From the NCBI RefSeq assembly GCF_030463565.1, contig NC_134655.1, positions 9,064,372 to 9,128,371 on the forward strand: 64,000 nt of DNA, written 5' to 3'. The position numbers and the translations under genes are program-made. Below are positions 23,501 through 37,200 of the stretch, in pieces; position 1 is the first letter of the stretch, and the number at the start of each line of letters is the position of its first letter. The notes beneath the pieces were generated by a model. It was not told the origin of the DNA. It saw only the letters and a list, made by a program, of their open reading frames with translations, and ran no database searches. The DNA comes from Pelecanus crispus (lineage: Eukaryota; Chordata; Aves; Pelecaniformes; Pelecanidae).

Positions 23501-26500
23501 ATGAAGCAATGAAGGAGAGGAAGGGGAATGTTGCAACGCATGGTTGGGACTTAGGCAAATATCTTTACATCACTGAAAAGCATAGCAGAGTCGTAGACTG
23601 TGACAAGGTATCCAACTCAGGTTGCTACCACCAGGTGCTTACATCTATCCTTGATGCTGTGGAAGGAAAAATTTATTTGGGCATAAATTTAATAATAAAG
23701 GGTGTAGATTTCTGCCAAGTGCTCCTGAATTTGTCTTCTTGCTTTACGTTTGTTGAACATCTGCTTTATTAACATATTTAATCCCTGTTTTGCATAGGAG
23801 CATAGGGACATTACAATGAGTGAATAGTAAATACATTTACGGTGAAATTGTTTTTAAAATCGTGTAATTTATGTGTGCATGTATTCTTTATGGAGACGCA
23901 CATATGTATACATACACACATTAAGAATCGCTTTACAGTTAAAGGAAGGTGAACTTCCCCCCAAAACTTGCAACTATTGCAATTTTCTTTTAGGTTTGTT
24001 AACCCACTTCAGGTTTAAAAGACATTGTCTATTGAGATCGGGGTGTGTATTGTATACCTACCATCAAAGATTCCACTGAAGCCAATTAAGATTTTTTTTT
24101 TTTTAATTACAACTTCTCATATCAAGACAATGGTGTTTGATAAAATTCTCCCAAAATGTCTCAAGCTTTGCGCTTTTCCCCAACTAAAAGTAGACGCCTT
24201 TCAAAGAAAAATGGCTTCAATCACAAAAGACAGACAAACATACTGAAAAGATTAAAACAAAATAAAAATAAAAAACCTGCCAAACTTCCTTCCATGTATC
24301 ATCAGGGACAGCACATTTTCAGCATGTCAGCAGCAGCCCAGTGTATCTGGCATTTAAAAATATCTGAATAGCTTAGACCCTGCACAGCCCTTGCTGTTCT
24401 TTAATTTATAAACTAGTGTCCAAATCCTGACCTCCAGCAACAAAACCCCACTGAATTAACTGGAATTTCATAGATGAAATTCAGGACAGAATTCAAGTTT
24501 GTGTTGCTTAAGTATAATTGGCCCATAGTATATTGGTTGGTGGGAGATGTTTTTTTCCCACCACTGCATAAACTGACGAGATAAAAATTTAGTAACTAAA
24601 AATGTTTTTAAGAATCCTGTTTTCCTGGGGAAAAGGGTGTAATTATATGGAAATGGCAAAGTTACTTGGTCTTACTGTGAACATGGTTAACTGTGGTCTC
24701 TGGGTTGTCTTGTGCTCTTTCTGTCTTTCCATCAGCTCATTTGTTTTCCATGTGGCTGCTTGTATATATACAATTGTCTCTGGTTATCATATGCTGAACA
24801 TGATTGTTACGCGCTCAGATTTATTCCCAGCATGAAAATTATTTGAAAACGGGTGGAATGAGGGGGAGAAACACAGCCATCATTTGAGGAACTCACACAG
24901 TAGAGTGCTCAAGAGCTTCCTTTCAGATTTGCTTTCCCTGCCAAAAAAAGGCATTGTTACAGTGACAGCCAAGAGGCGTGTGTTACAACAGGAAAATCAT
25001 ATGGGATGCAAAATTAAAATCTCAATCACAGGTGAAAAATCAAGGCAGCAGAGGAGGGTATATACAGCATTGCTCTTTTCTCCCTGCCTCCTAGAAAAAG
25101 TTGCAAACGCCATCTCCTTATTGAGGTGATACTGTAAGATGGCCAACGCCTAAAGCAGGGTAGCTAAGCACCCTCCCAGCACCACATCCGTGCTCAGCAC
25201 GGTGTAGCTTTGGGCTCTGCTTAGAGCAGCGACTCTCCAGTCACCGGGGAGCTTCACTGCACCAAGACCTGCCTGTACTCCACCAGCCTGCGTCCCTGCT
25301 CCTGTGGGGTCTGCAACTCCAGAGCAGCTATCGCCCACCTGACAAACTGTTTGTCACCGCTGGGAAGGAGCTGGGGCTGCGTCTGCAGCAGGGGCAACAA
25401 CCGGGAGAGGTTGCCCCTTCCAGCAGGCCAGCAGCCAACGGCCCCTTCCAGGCCTCCTCTGCCAGCACAGCCAGACCCACGACGGGTCTTACCAGTTCCC
25501 ATCAAAGGAAGAGCGCAACTTTCCTATGCCCCGAGCCAGCGTGGCCACACTGGCGGTATTTCGCAGCGTGGCTTGAGTGCCAGCGTGACTTGTACGCCGT
25601 GTTACAGTTTTCAGAGAGGAGCGTGGGGCTAACGCCTACGCTCAGCCAAGGATTTGGATTGCGCCCGATGACAATTTAAGGATAAACTTGCCAAGCCCGT
25701 GCAGATCCAGATAGAAATCAGGTGGGATTTCTCCACTATTTCTGAATGGCAGATTACACTCCTCAGCTTCCTCTAGTGCCAGCTACTCTGCATTTCTCCG
25801 CTGTTGTAGTAATTCTGGCCGACAACGCTCAGTACTACTTACCCTCTTTGGATAATCACACCCTTACAGTACCTCTCGCAGCCTAATGTTTTACAATGAA
25901 ATCTGAGAAGGTCTGAATAATCCTAATAGCAGTTCGGCAGCAGCACTCACACAATTATTATATAAAAGGTAAGTGTGCTCCTACCAGCTCTCCATTTAAA
26001 TTTATAGTGATTGGTTCCATACAGTAACATGGTAAATGAAAAAATCCCCCAGCCTTCATTTAAGAGGTTTACAGTAAATAAAAAATGCTGAGGGCTGTGT
26101 GTTGGCCCCCAGTCTGTCGGCTCTCTGTGCAGGAAGGGGATTCAGGCTCCCTTTCCTAGGCACGCATAAAATGCCGGGTGATATACGGCTCTGCTCCACG
26201 AGGAGCACGGCTGCAGCAAAAGCCAGAGGAACTCAGGCTGCTGGTCCTAAGGAAACCTTCTCTGCAAATCCAGGCTGGAAGGGCTGAGGCAGAAATCATG
26301 CACACTTTCCTGCAGCTTGCTTTCCCAGTACACTCCAGCATCTTTTCAGGGTTTGGTGATGCACTGTTTCCCAGGTACAAGGCAGCGTGGAGCTGAATCC
26401 CTGATTAATTTGATACACAGTGCCCTTACTATAGTGAACAAAGGCTGGTAACTCTGTCAGATGTGGCGAGTATCGTCTGAGTTATTTTTTTCCACAAGGA

Positions 26501-27050
26501 GCACAGACCTTGTGAAGGTTTTTAAACTATCTCCAGAGACTAAAGGCTGCTCTGTTGTTCTGAATTTAGACTGCAGGGAAGACAGGTCTTCACTCGTGAG
26601 ATTTTAATTTCAGTAGCTGCACGAGTAACTTTAGAAAATACACCTTGGGTCTGAACCTGACTCTTCCTGAAGTCAAAGGCCAAGGTCCTGTGCAACTTCA
26701 TGGGAAGAAAGGTGGGATTCTGCTACACAAAGCCAAGCATCTGGGGGATGCTCAGCCCTACCCTGCTGCGACATTCATTGCTCCTGAGTGAAAACACCAA
26801 GGTGCCTGCTCCTCCATGCTCCTCCTAGCTGAAGCCACCCTGGCAACCTACAGGCCCCCTCACCACAAGACCCCACACCACAGCCTCGGGGAAGAACAGC
26901 CAGTACAAGCCACACTGTCCCCAATTTGTTGCATATGTGGAAGGCTTTGGAAGTACTGATCAGTGAGAACCGCCCACGGCTGCTTCCCACAGACCAGCTC
27001 CAAGAAGGGTCCTGCAACTGAGGCAATCAACATGGGCACCAGAGAAGTCT
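20577..27050. other. Intergenic, no gene seen
   Basis: No coding exon recognised. Contains a pyrimidine-rich stretch on the plus strand near 20850-20935, an A+T-rich block at about 23.77-24.84 kb, and degenerate segments near 24420-24500 and 26640-26710. The latter contain pieces such as aaatcctgacct and gaagtcaa that recall an old interspersed repeat common in birds and reptiles. Confidence 0.6.
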
Positions 27051-27110
27051 ACATCACCTTTACACTCTGTACATCACCTTTACATTGCCTGCATTACCTT
27101 TATGCTGGCC
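27051..27110 (+). repeat. Three 20-bp tandem units
   Basis: Three consecutive 20-base units begin acatcacctttac, acatcacctttac and gcattacctttat. The first two differ only in their last bases and the third is diverged. This is a small decayed tandem duplication. Confidence 0.8.
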
Positions 27111-30100
27111 AGACCTTCCTTCCTTGCTGTGAACCTGCCATCTCTGCTCCTGGTGAGGAAGGGTGGGCAGATCCTTCAGTTTTTCACACCTTCATCAAGC
27201 TGTTTCTCCAACAGCACTCAACACCCCTGCACTGCCACAGTGTCTTGACCAAGGGCACTTCCCAATGGGCTCCACCACCCAGACCAGCCGGAGCTGCTGG
27301 ATGGGGCTTCTCAGAAACTTCCCTTACATGGAACCTGGCCACTAAGACCCATGCAGCAGAGCCCCTGGCCCACATGGCAGCTCAGGAGCAGGTCAGCAGA
27401 TGGTGGGATCAGCCAAGGGGAACTTGCTCGTTGTCATCAGGGATGATGATTCTCTCCCCCAAGACATCCTGTGCTGTCGCAGAGTGGCACGTGGGCCAAC
27501 AAGGACTGGCTCAGCAACAAGCAGCCAGAGGTGAGTTGAGGGGTCCATAAGTACTGTCTGGGAGAGAGAACCAGCATGTCTGGCCCCAGCAAGCTCAGTT
27601 TTTCCACTAGTTCAGCAACTGCAGTAGGTCCCAAACCTCTTATTTTTGTCTGAATCTGCTCCTGGCCATGGCAGGTCAGGGGAGGTGCTGGCCTTTCATG
27701 CCTCCCTTCACCATATCTGAGATGGGGCAACCAAGAGGACTAAGAGCCATCATCCACCCGGGGACCACTCTCTCCAGAGCAGCGGGCTTACTGGAGCACC
27801 CCCCAGGCTCTGCTGCAGCCCTCCCATGATGGCTGGCGTAATGAGTACACACAACCAGATACCATTGCATTGGTGTGGGATGAATCATTCCAGCCGAGTA
27901 TGCACCCTAACAAGGAGGAAAGAGTCTCCCCTGTTTCCCCCCCATGTTTCTCCCCATCCATTTCCTCCTTAAAATAAACAAACAAATGCATTGCTGGCTG
28001 AGCCTCCACCCTACACAGCCCATACTACTGACAGGTCCCTGCTGCTCCCTGGCAAGGCCCCTCTCCCCCAGAGCTGTCAGACGCAGCACACTCTGACCTG
28101 CCTCCCTAACCCTGGTGCAGCCTTTTCCCTTGCACACCCACGTAGGGAATATTGCCTGTCCCCTAATTTGTTGGGATTTCACAGCAAGAAATGAATGCCA
28201 ATGTTTCTATGAAGGGGGAGAGAGTCACCAGCCATGCAACATCCAGTGACAGATCCCAGCTCCTGGTGTAGCCAGCCATGGCTGGTGTCTACCTGCATTA
28301 CTTTGTTAATGCATTTCAAGACTCACCCCATACTTAGAGAAATTCTCCCCTCCCTACAAGACAGCACAAAGCAGAACCGGCCAGTTTGCATCTCTCAAGG
28401 CATACCGGGGGGTCAGTGGTGAATCTGAGTGCAGGAAGGGGTCTGCAAAACTGCATTTGTAAATCCCTCAGTGGGAGAAGTTATAGTCCCTCCTCCCCCT
28501 GCTTACTGGATCTCTAGCGTCAGGGGCTTTACACTCCAGTGGCACGCTCCCAGTGTGCCTTGCACATCTGCTGAACTAAGGTAAAACCGGACACTGCAGA
28601 GCTGTGATTTATATTGCCAGGGTAAGGCGCTGCTGAAGAGGTCCCTCCCTGCTGCAGGAGGAATACGCACTCACTTCTCTTTCTCTCCTCACACATCCTG
28701 CCCTTGCGATCACTGCACAGCTGCAGAGGGGAAGCCTGTTATGAGATTGTCACCGCTCCTCCTCCTTTTGCAGTGTCCAGAAATCCCAAGGCATTTGGCT
28801 ACTGTGCTACTCTGCAAAGGCACGGGGCAGAAGAAAGGCCCAGGCATCCCCACTACAGTCCCTGCCACATGGTACCCCTGGACCTCAGTGCTTTGGAGCA
28901 GCATAGGCAGCTTTACCTTTCACAAGTGCCAACTGGATGCTTGAAGAGCTCCAGAGCTGCCCAGCTAGCTTGGCTGCAAGGAAAGTTAACTCAGTGGAAG
29001 AAGGCAGAGGAATAAAAGGCCTTCCTTTCTCCGTTTGTCAGGCAACAGGTCACACATGCTTGCAGACAGATCCCAAAGCCTGTCTCTACTCTCACATTTC
29101 CTCTCTTCCTTTCCCTGACGCTTTCCTGACACATCTTCTTGTGCACTTTGCTCAGCTTTCGAAGTAACACTCCTCCCTGCTTGTTCTCCTTCCCACTCCT
29201 TGTCACTGGAGTCCTGCTGCTGTCATCACACTCCCATCAGACTTCTCCTTTCAACTGTGCGTTTCCACGCTGTCTCTCCCAACTGTCACATACGCTTCTG
29301 GTTCAAACATCTGTTCCTCCCCCTCCCAGGGAAGTTACTCCAAAACATGCTGCTTTCTGTCTGAATGGCAGGAAGGACAGATTTGGTTGTACACGTGGCA
29401 CTACACAACCATCCGTGCTGCCAAGTGAAAGGCTCTTCTTCTGTGATTTGGTCACATCAATTCCCAGGGCTACAGGCTCAGTCCCTCCTTATTCTGCCAG
29501 GATGAAGAGCGAGAAGCCCGTTTCTTGCATCCTACAGCCCAGTTGCTCAGGGCTAACAGCTTCTGCTATGCAGGGAAGCAAAAGAGAGGGATACTTACTA
29601 CCCCGCACAGAAGGAAGGTCTGCACGACTGTTTTCTGTAATGGGGTGAATGGATGCCCCTGCAAGAGTGACTGCACTCAGTGGTGGTACAGGGAGGCCAC
29701 GCGTTCCACAGTGCCAGCAAGGGACTCACCATTTACCAGAGCAATGTGGCTATCCAGCACCTTATATCTAGTGTTGCCCAATGGTCTCAAAGGGTTTGTG
29801 CCGTTGCATGGTGAGACTCAAGCCAGTGCTGAATACAGACATAGGGGTTAACCCAGACAGTATGCCCAGTGAGATGTCCTGCCCAGTCTGCAAGCGTCCC
29901 AGGGCTCAGAGGCAGAGTGTGTTTCCAGGTCTCTGCAGCAGGCCACAGCAGCCGGGCTAGTTGCACGCCCAGCTCTGCTAGCAGCCCCTGAACTGCCCAG
30001 CCTCACCAATGCCATGGGGAGGCAGGGGAGCGATCATGGAGGGAAGAACAACTGGCCCTGGCCTCCTCCTTGCTCTGTCTCCATGCACCGGCTGGGGGCA

Positions 30101-33100
30101 AGGCCATTGCGCAGGAGCAATGTGCCTCAGCAGCGTTACTTTGTCTCCATGCTTGGAGAGACAGAAGCCCAAAATCTAGTTCTGTGCAAAACCTCAGGGT
30201 AGAAAATGACATCCCAGTCCTTGGGTCCTTCTGTCTTTCTCCAAAGCATTTGGTGTCACTCAGCAGAGACAGCAACTAGAGCTGTGAGGGGTCTCTGGTC
30301 ACACTTCACCTAGTGACCCTCTGCTTCTAGGCAGAGGGACGACTGCAAGTCCACGCTATAAATCCACCATCACGCCAGCAACAGCTCCTTCGACACCTCG
30401 GCTCAGCCATCCCCACGGGCTGGGTATCAGTTGCCAGCATGTTCTCATTCACCAGGCACAGCACACACGAGTGACCAAGGCTGCTCCATGTCCATGGCAA
30501 GCCGCTGAACAAATGGTGCAGCTGGTCACGAACCACTTGAGTTAACACAGGTGAAGCAGTCAGTTCCTCTCAGCACGGTCACTGAGAGTCCCTCCTTTCA
30601 TAGAGAAAATTGGTCTTTCATGGGCTTCAGGCACATCCCCAAACCAGGTGTCAGAACTTAGAGAAGAAGGTTCAGAGGGGTTTTGTTACTGGTGGTAAGT
30701 TCTGCCCATAGCTGCAACCCCAGTGAAGAAACTGAAATGTAGTTTCTATTCTATTCCCTTTTCAGCTGCTTATAAGTTTCTCAAACAGATTCCTGTTCAG
30801 GGTGAAATGTTCAGTGCTTGGTCTCAGCTCAGAGATGATTTCTTTTATTTCCCCCTGCAGGAACTGTGAGCAAAATACTAAATGCAGTAGATTTGGAGTT
30901 TGGGGAGCACGAGCAATCAGATATTTCCCCCTCGTTCCCTCTGATACCATATGTTCCAATTGGAAATTTTACACTTGCATACTGGTAACTGGTAAATGGT
31001 GGAGATGATAGACTTCAAATGTTCTCATTGAGAGGCAGAAAACAAACCCAGATTTAAGAAAATAATTGGTTCAATACTGTTAAGATGAGTTTAAAGAATT
31101 CTGATAATGGTTTTCCCTTCCCTGGTGTCCCAGGAGGGACAAGTACACACGTTTTATTTTAATCTATGTGCTATAATTTTAAGGATAGCTGACACAAGGT
31201 GGTCTTTGTTAAGACGTATCTATTTGCTTTGAAATCCAAAGAAGTTCAGCGCTTACAGGCTGCCAGAAATCACAGACCTATTATTCAAGGAACTTTTGAG
31301 CTCTGCTGTCAAAACCATCAGAAGTCTGTAAGCTGAACAGCTCCCTTTCAATGCATTTTTGTGCTCATTTGCAAACTCTGTGGTGGGATTGCTTGGAGCT
31401 TTATTCCCCTCGGCCCCAAACTCACTTAAAACCAAAGGTAGAGAACCCCAGTGTTCTTGTAATGGCACGTTTGGAAACCCAGCCTTCCAGAAGCAATGGC
31501 ACCCTAATCATCCTCACCCACAGTGTCAGCTAGGTCACCTTACATGTCACATACTTGGGTTTTTTCACTTCAAAGTCAGCACTGCAAACTCCATGCAAGC
31601 TTTGGATAACCTATTCATACTCTACATGCTGGTGTAAATACATAAGTTGTAAGACACAGTCAATGAACTTTAAGCACAGGTACTTCCTGATCACAAGTGC
31701 TCAATCATTATCGAATTCACGTATGCACGTAGATGGTTATATGCATTATCTTTTCCAGGGGCAGGTTTACTAAGGGGATGTAGGGAGGCAGTATCCCTCT
31801 GTCCCTCCTCCCATTACCACTGCACGGCGTGGGTGTCCTTTTGTACGTGGCTGGGGAGTTACTGAGCAGCTGCCCAGCCCATCTTGTTTCCCCTGCTCCA
31901 TCCATGGTCCTGTTTACAGCCAAGAGAGTCACTACTAACAGCTCGCATGTATTTAACAACTTAGGCAGCGGATCACTACCAAAACAGGCTAGCACATCAT
32001 GGCATAAAAAAACACCATACAAAATCACCCTGTTTGGGCAAGGAAGTCTCATGACCTGAAACTCACCAAACACAAGGGCTGGCAGACCATCGAGGAAGCA
32101 GATGATGGCTCTCCTCCAATCCTGCTGACCAAAGTGACCCAGCAGCCACCTGGAACACAGCAAGAGATGAAACCTCTTTGGCAAGCAGCTCCCAGCCTGT
32201 TCTCTGCCTCCACGGCATCTGGCACGAGCTAGTTTCACATCTAGAGCTCTTGATCACTTTGCTCTCTCAGATGGTTATGGACCTTAATGATTCATGATTG
32301 TTACTCAAGTCCCACCTGCAAGCAAGGAAGCCTCCACACCAGCCTGCTAACGTAACGGGATAGCTGTGGGCTCACATCCCCAGCCTCCTGGGAGCTACTT
32401 CGTTACACCACTCTTACAGCATGGTGATTCTATTAAGTGCTACAGAATTAATCTTGATTTACGCCACTGTGAGGGAAAGAATAATCAAATCCTGCGTCCT
32501 CACCTTCTGAGCTACTGGTGCTGCTCTGATCTTCTTCATACTTTGAAGTGCTTTATTCCGGTCAGGGTGGTGGAATTACTTTGCTTCTGTATCCTTAAGC
32601 TCTGGCCATTCTTTGCTGTAATTCCTTGCAGTGGCTTCTGGAAAGGTGTTTTTCTCCCTCCACTCCCCACAATAAATGAGTTTGTCACTTGAAATATACT
32701 GCCAATGTGTTACATGTCCCACAGTGTTTGTGGTTATATCAGAAGTGTTTGTTTATAGCACCATAATTCAGCAATATCTTGATTACAGGGGAGATGGTGT
32801 TGTAACTCACTGTGGCTAGAGAGAATATTATTTTTCTTTTCCTTTAATATAAAATGTTGATTTTCAGTCAATACACTGAAAGAAAAAAGTGCAGTTGTTG
32901 CCCTAGTAACCAGCTGCCTTGTAAACCGTAAGATGTTAGGAGCACAAGGTGTTAATTGTTCCAAGTGCTGCTCGTGGTCAGGGATAAAAGCTAGAATGGG
33001 AGAGATCACGAGAAACATCTGGGAAGATGAAGTCAGCTGGTGGCTGCTTGGAGGAAGCCTAGACAACAGCAAGTAGAGAAACTAGGCGAGGAGAAGGAAC

Positions 33101-33425
33101 ACCGCTGCCAGAGGAGCGGAGTGAACCGAATCGTGGCCCTGTGTGAGAGCATCCCTGATCGAAGCCTCCGAGAACACAACGCGCTTCTGGGAGCCTGACA
33201 AGTTTTTGCCAGGCACGCTCAGAGTTCAGCACCTCCACCACCACATGTAGCAGCTTTTCCTGCTCATCCCCTTGCTCCTGACCAGACCTGTCTCCGTTTC
33301 CCCTTCTGCTCCGCGTCCTGGGGTTTCCATGAGCCGTGCCTCCGCGAGGCTCCTTCCCAAGTGCTATTCAGCCTGAACTGAGGCCTGTCCTGCGGAAGGT
33401 GCCACCACCTCTCTGCAGAGCGGTT
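27111..33425. other. Intergenic, no gene seen
   Basis: No coding exon recognised. A pyrimidine-rich stretch lies at about 29080-29340. A segment near 32445-32490 (gatttacgccactgtgag and aatcaaatcctg) resembles an old sauropsid interspersed repeat. The open frame of 173 codons at 31717-32238 on the minus strand has no recognised motif and is probably chance. Confidence 0.6.
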
Positions 33426-33850
33426 CATAGAATCATTTAGGTTGGAACAGACCTTTAAGATCATCCAGCCCAACCATTAACCTAACATTACCAAGTCCAC
33501 ACTAAACCAATCAAGGGTAGACTAGACTAAACCATGTCCCAGAGTGCCACATCTACCGTTTTTTGAACGCTTCCAGGGATGGGGACTCCACCACCTCTCT
33601 GGGCAGCCTGTTCCAATGCTTGACCACCCTTCCCATGAAGAAATTTTTCCTACTATCCAACCTAAACCTCCCCTGGCGCAGCTTGAGCCCATTTCCTCTC
33701 GTCCTATCGCTAACTACTTGGGAGAAGAGCCCAACACCCGCCTCACTACACCCTCCTTTCAGGTAGCTGTAGAGAGCGATAAGGTCTCCCCTCAGCCTCC
33801 TCTTCTCCAGGCTAAACAACCCCAGTTCCTCCAGAGCAGGCCAGGCCCGA
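33426..33850 (-). mobile_element. CR1 LINE, 5'-truncated 3' end
   Basis: The element reads on the minus strand. Its 3' terminus has the CR1-type tail, with ATGATTCTATGA at the plus-strand left edge, and no poly(A), which is typical of CR1. Upstream is the end of the reverse-transcriptase ORF2: [47 protein letters not shown] and [19 protein letters not shown] base missing near 33558, against the usual CR1 sequence, puts a stop just after FKKR. The element is severely 5'-truncated, as most avian CR1 copies are, and cannot move. The right boundary is approximate because similarity fades near 33835-33850. Confidence 0.93.
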
Positions 33851-34290
33851 GCACCCTCCCCGTCGCGCACCCACCTGTGCTGCAACACGGCCTCACTGCC
33901 TTGCTCCGCAGCTCTTGCTTCCCGGCTCCTCGCGCGGCATCTCCCCGGCTGCTCCGGCCGCGCCGTCTGCCGAGACGTGGGAGCAGTCGATTGCCCGGAG
34001 GGCAGCCTGAGCTCCACAAAGCAGCTGCGTTTCTGCCCCAGCCTCCGACGAGCCAGAGCCCCTCAACTCCAGCAGGCCGCACGCTGGGGCCGGGAAAGCG
34101 GCGCCAGAAGGGCTCCTTCTGCAAGAGGCCTCTGAGGGAGAAAGACGGCATGAGGGCTTCTCCCCCATGTCGCTTCTCTCTCTAAGACGAAAGCAAGCTG
34201 GCGAGACAGCAGCCTCGCGCTCTGCAGCATCTGCCACCTCTCCCTTCCTCCCCCCGCCCCTCCCAGCCCCTGCAAACGAGAGCAAACACG
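33850..34290. other. CpG-rich patch beside CR1
   Basis: G+C- and CpG-rich sequence directly abuts the 5'-truncated end of the CR1. A TATA-like element (tttataag, 34427-34434) and an octamer-like ATGCTAAT (34460-34467) lie just beyond. No protein is recognised in the overlapping open frames. This could be the promoter of an unannotated non-coding RNA, but nothing beyond composition supports that. Confidence 0.45.
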
Positions 34291-37200
34291 AATACTGCTA
34301 GATCTGGAGGAAAGTTTCCTACTTTAGCCCTTTTTAGCCATTTACGTGCTCTGGTTGCCCACTGAACCTGCCAGTATCTGCATTCCCTTAGGAAATAAAG
34401 GCAAGGAGCCCAGAAAAAGCAGCATATTTATAAGCTGAGCCCCTCCCAGGGGCAGGGTCATGCTAATCAGGGAGCCTCTGTCCTCGCACGGTGCATGGCT
34501 TACACATGCGCGACAGTAACATACGGAGAGGAGGGCTGGCGTTCAGCACGCCGCTGCCCTCCCCGGCACACATGGCTGGAGGCCTTCGTGCCGCGCCTCA
34601 GCCATGGGCACGCAGGAGCAGAGGGGCAAGGCCAAGCTCCCTCTTTGACCTGAAGAGGAAAAGGATGGGACACCACTGGTGTCCCCTTGGGCTCCAGCTT
34701 CCAGGGGTATACTCCGAGTGTCTCATTAACTTCCAGGGGGAGTTTTTTCCTCCTGTTGTTTTTATTTACGAACTCCCAGTGTTTATACCTGGTAATAAAG
34801 CCACATATCGCAGAGCCACACCACAAAGCCCCGTATGCGACCTAATGACGCGTCACACTGGTGATGAAGGCTACGTCAAGCTACACAACCTTCATATAAA
34901 ATTAGAGGTTTATTTTCTTTCTCTCGCTCCCCTTGGTACAGTTGCCTGTGATAATGCAGCCATCTCTGTCTCAGCACGGCCTAATGTAGACCTCTGCCAC
35001 TGACTGGGGCTGGGATTTCTGCCATGCATCCTTTACACTAAGAAAACACAGTCTGAGCGAATAAAGCTGAGAAATCATGAATTTTTCCAAGTGGAGAGTG
35101 CCTGGGCAGCACTTCATGGAGCAGAGCTGCATTTAAACTGGGGTCTGTGGGTAAGACTGAAAAATAAAGATGAATGAGTTTGGTTGGGTAATTAGATAAT
35201 AAAATTGAAGGCTCTGGAGTTTAGCCCAGGAATATAATCCAGTATATGTGGCTGGCTAGTCTGCTCCCTCTCGTACTGCTAGCAGCACCGTCTTAACCTA
35301 GCAAGGAGACCTGCCCTTCACATGGAGTCCAAAGACAGAAATGTGTTTTGGTAGCACAGCCTGTGTACTAGCACAGGATCGGAGGCACAGGGTCAGTCCT
35401 GCCCTCTGTCAGTCTCCCAGCAGCTGGTTTTGGTCCCCGTGTGTGAGGCAGGGCTGCAGAGAGGTGCTGCAGGACTCGAGGTGGGCTTGCCTGCTGCTTC
35501 AGCCGTACCCATAACTCCGCACAGCAGAACAACCCCCATCCCAGGGAGGGTTTGCAGGAGGTTCTGTGTTTGGTAGGAGCACAGGGCAGGTGTTTAGGGG
35601 CCGGCAACCTGGCTGATAGCTTGGGGGCTTCACACAGCAAATTTGGGCACACTGCAAGTCATCCCATGGGTGGGTGCGAGGGAGACCTCTGCTCAGGGCC
35701 CAGCAGGGTAAAGCTGGCTCAGGCTCAGAGGTATGTTTGGACAGAGCCGGAGCTAACTCCCGTGCATTCCTCATTGTGCCAGTAAATACTAACACAGTTA
35801 TGTAGAGGATGGTGTCTAAGGGTGGAAAGGGCAGCACAGCCAATCTGAAAGGAAAACCGAGGTTGGTTTTGCTTTCTGGAGTGACTGCTTTCCTACATTC
35901 AGCTTTCCCATTGCTGCAGAGCCGAAAAGCAAAGCAGAGGCAAGTTCTCTTCGACTTGGGAAATCCTTCAAAAATAAAGCAAACCTGTTTTGAAAGGCAG
36001 ACTTTGTCAGCTGCCCTATTTTTAGGATTGACTCCTACAGGTCCTTCCTTCAATGATAGCAGTTTTGCCTGAGCAATGACTAGGGACTGCAGGATTTAGG
36101 CTTTTAATAAAGCAATTGTGTAATTAAAAATAAATGGGTCTCTGGTGTCACTATTTAAAAGAAAAGAAAACTTAGATCAAATAAGGCATTTCTTTCTTTT
36201 TGGTTTAGTCTGCTTGGATCATGCAGAGCTTTAATGACGCAGTCACAAATGTTGTATTTAAAAGGCCTCTTAGTTGCTGAGAGGAGCCCCAGGAGAGGGC
36301 TATTAACTGGCCAAATTAGGCTATTTATTTTTGTGAGTTTTGCAAGTTTGAAAAAGAGAGGCACATTTTCACTTAGGAGAGTGATATTTCAAATAGGTCA
36401 CAGGAAACTCTGGCAGGCGGGGAGCAAAGCAGAGCGTCAGTAGGAAAACATTAACCAGAGACATTTTGCAAGTGCAAGTCGACATTTGGGTTCCTAATGG
36501 CTTCTGAAGTCCATTCAAAAATCTTTTCAGTGGATGTAAAATAGGGGCAAGGCACCACAGCTGTGCAGGAGCCCTGGCCTAATCCTGAAAGCCTTTAAAA
36601 CGGCAGAGCTGTGCCTGCGGGTGTTGCTGCGAGAGAACCCGGTACTGTCAGCACAGCCGACAAGCTCGGCAGTAAGTGTTTGAAGGAGATGGACTCTGCC
36701 TGTTGGTTAGGAGACAGCTGATGCTTGCACAGATGGCTGCCCAGTCCTGAAATTTCACTGCACCTTTCCCTCCTCCAGCTTTGATTTTGGTTCTTCAAAC
36801 AATCGATGAACTTCATTTTCCTCTCACATAATCACAGCCTGGAGCAAGTCAGGAGCGACTTCAGTAAATCCCACAAAGCAAGCTGCATGCACACCTTAAG
36901 AATCAGGCCCGGTACTTTTTACATAGGTGAGGCTGGTTGGAAAGGTCCCTCCACACCACCTCAACGGGCATGGCACATGCTCACCCATAGCACACCGTTT
37001 CCTCCTTTTCAGATTTGCAAATAGAATCAATTAACTTAAACTCCTCTCAGGAATGATTCATGTGAAGTTACTTTGAAGGATTGGCTCATCTCCCATTGAC
37101 TTTAGCAGCTCAGGATGAAGCTACTCAGGAGCTAAAGAAGCCTCTGGGGCAACGCCAGGCTGTCGCTGGGTCCTGTCCCTACTCCAGCAGGACTGGGACC

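Noticed and set aside
31717-32238. 173-codon minus-strand frame as a gene
   Set aside because: No recognised domain, no conserved-looking pattern, no CpG island or poly(A) signal nearby.
33553-34017. Cellular gene encoded by the 154-codon minus-strand frame
   Set aside because: Its second half is the CR1 ORF2 end; the first half is unrelated CpG-rich sequence read through by chance.
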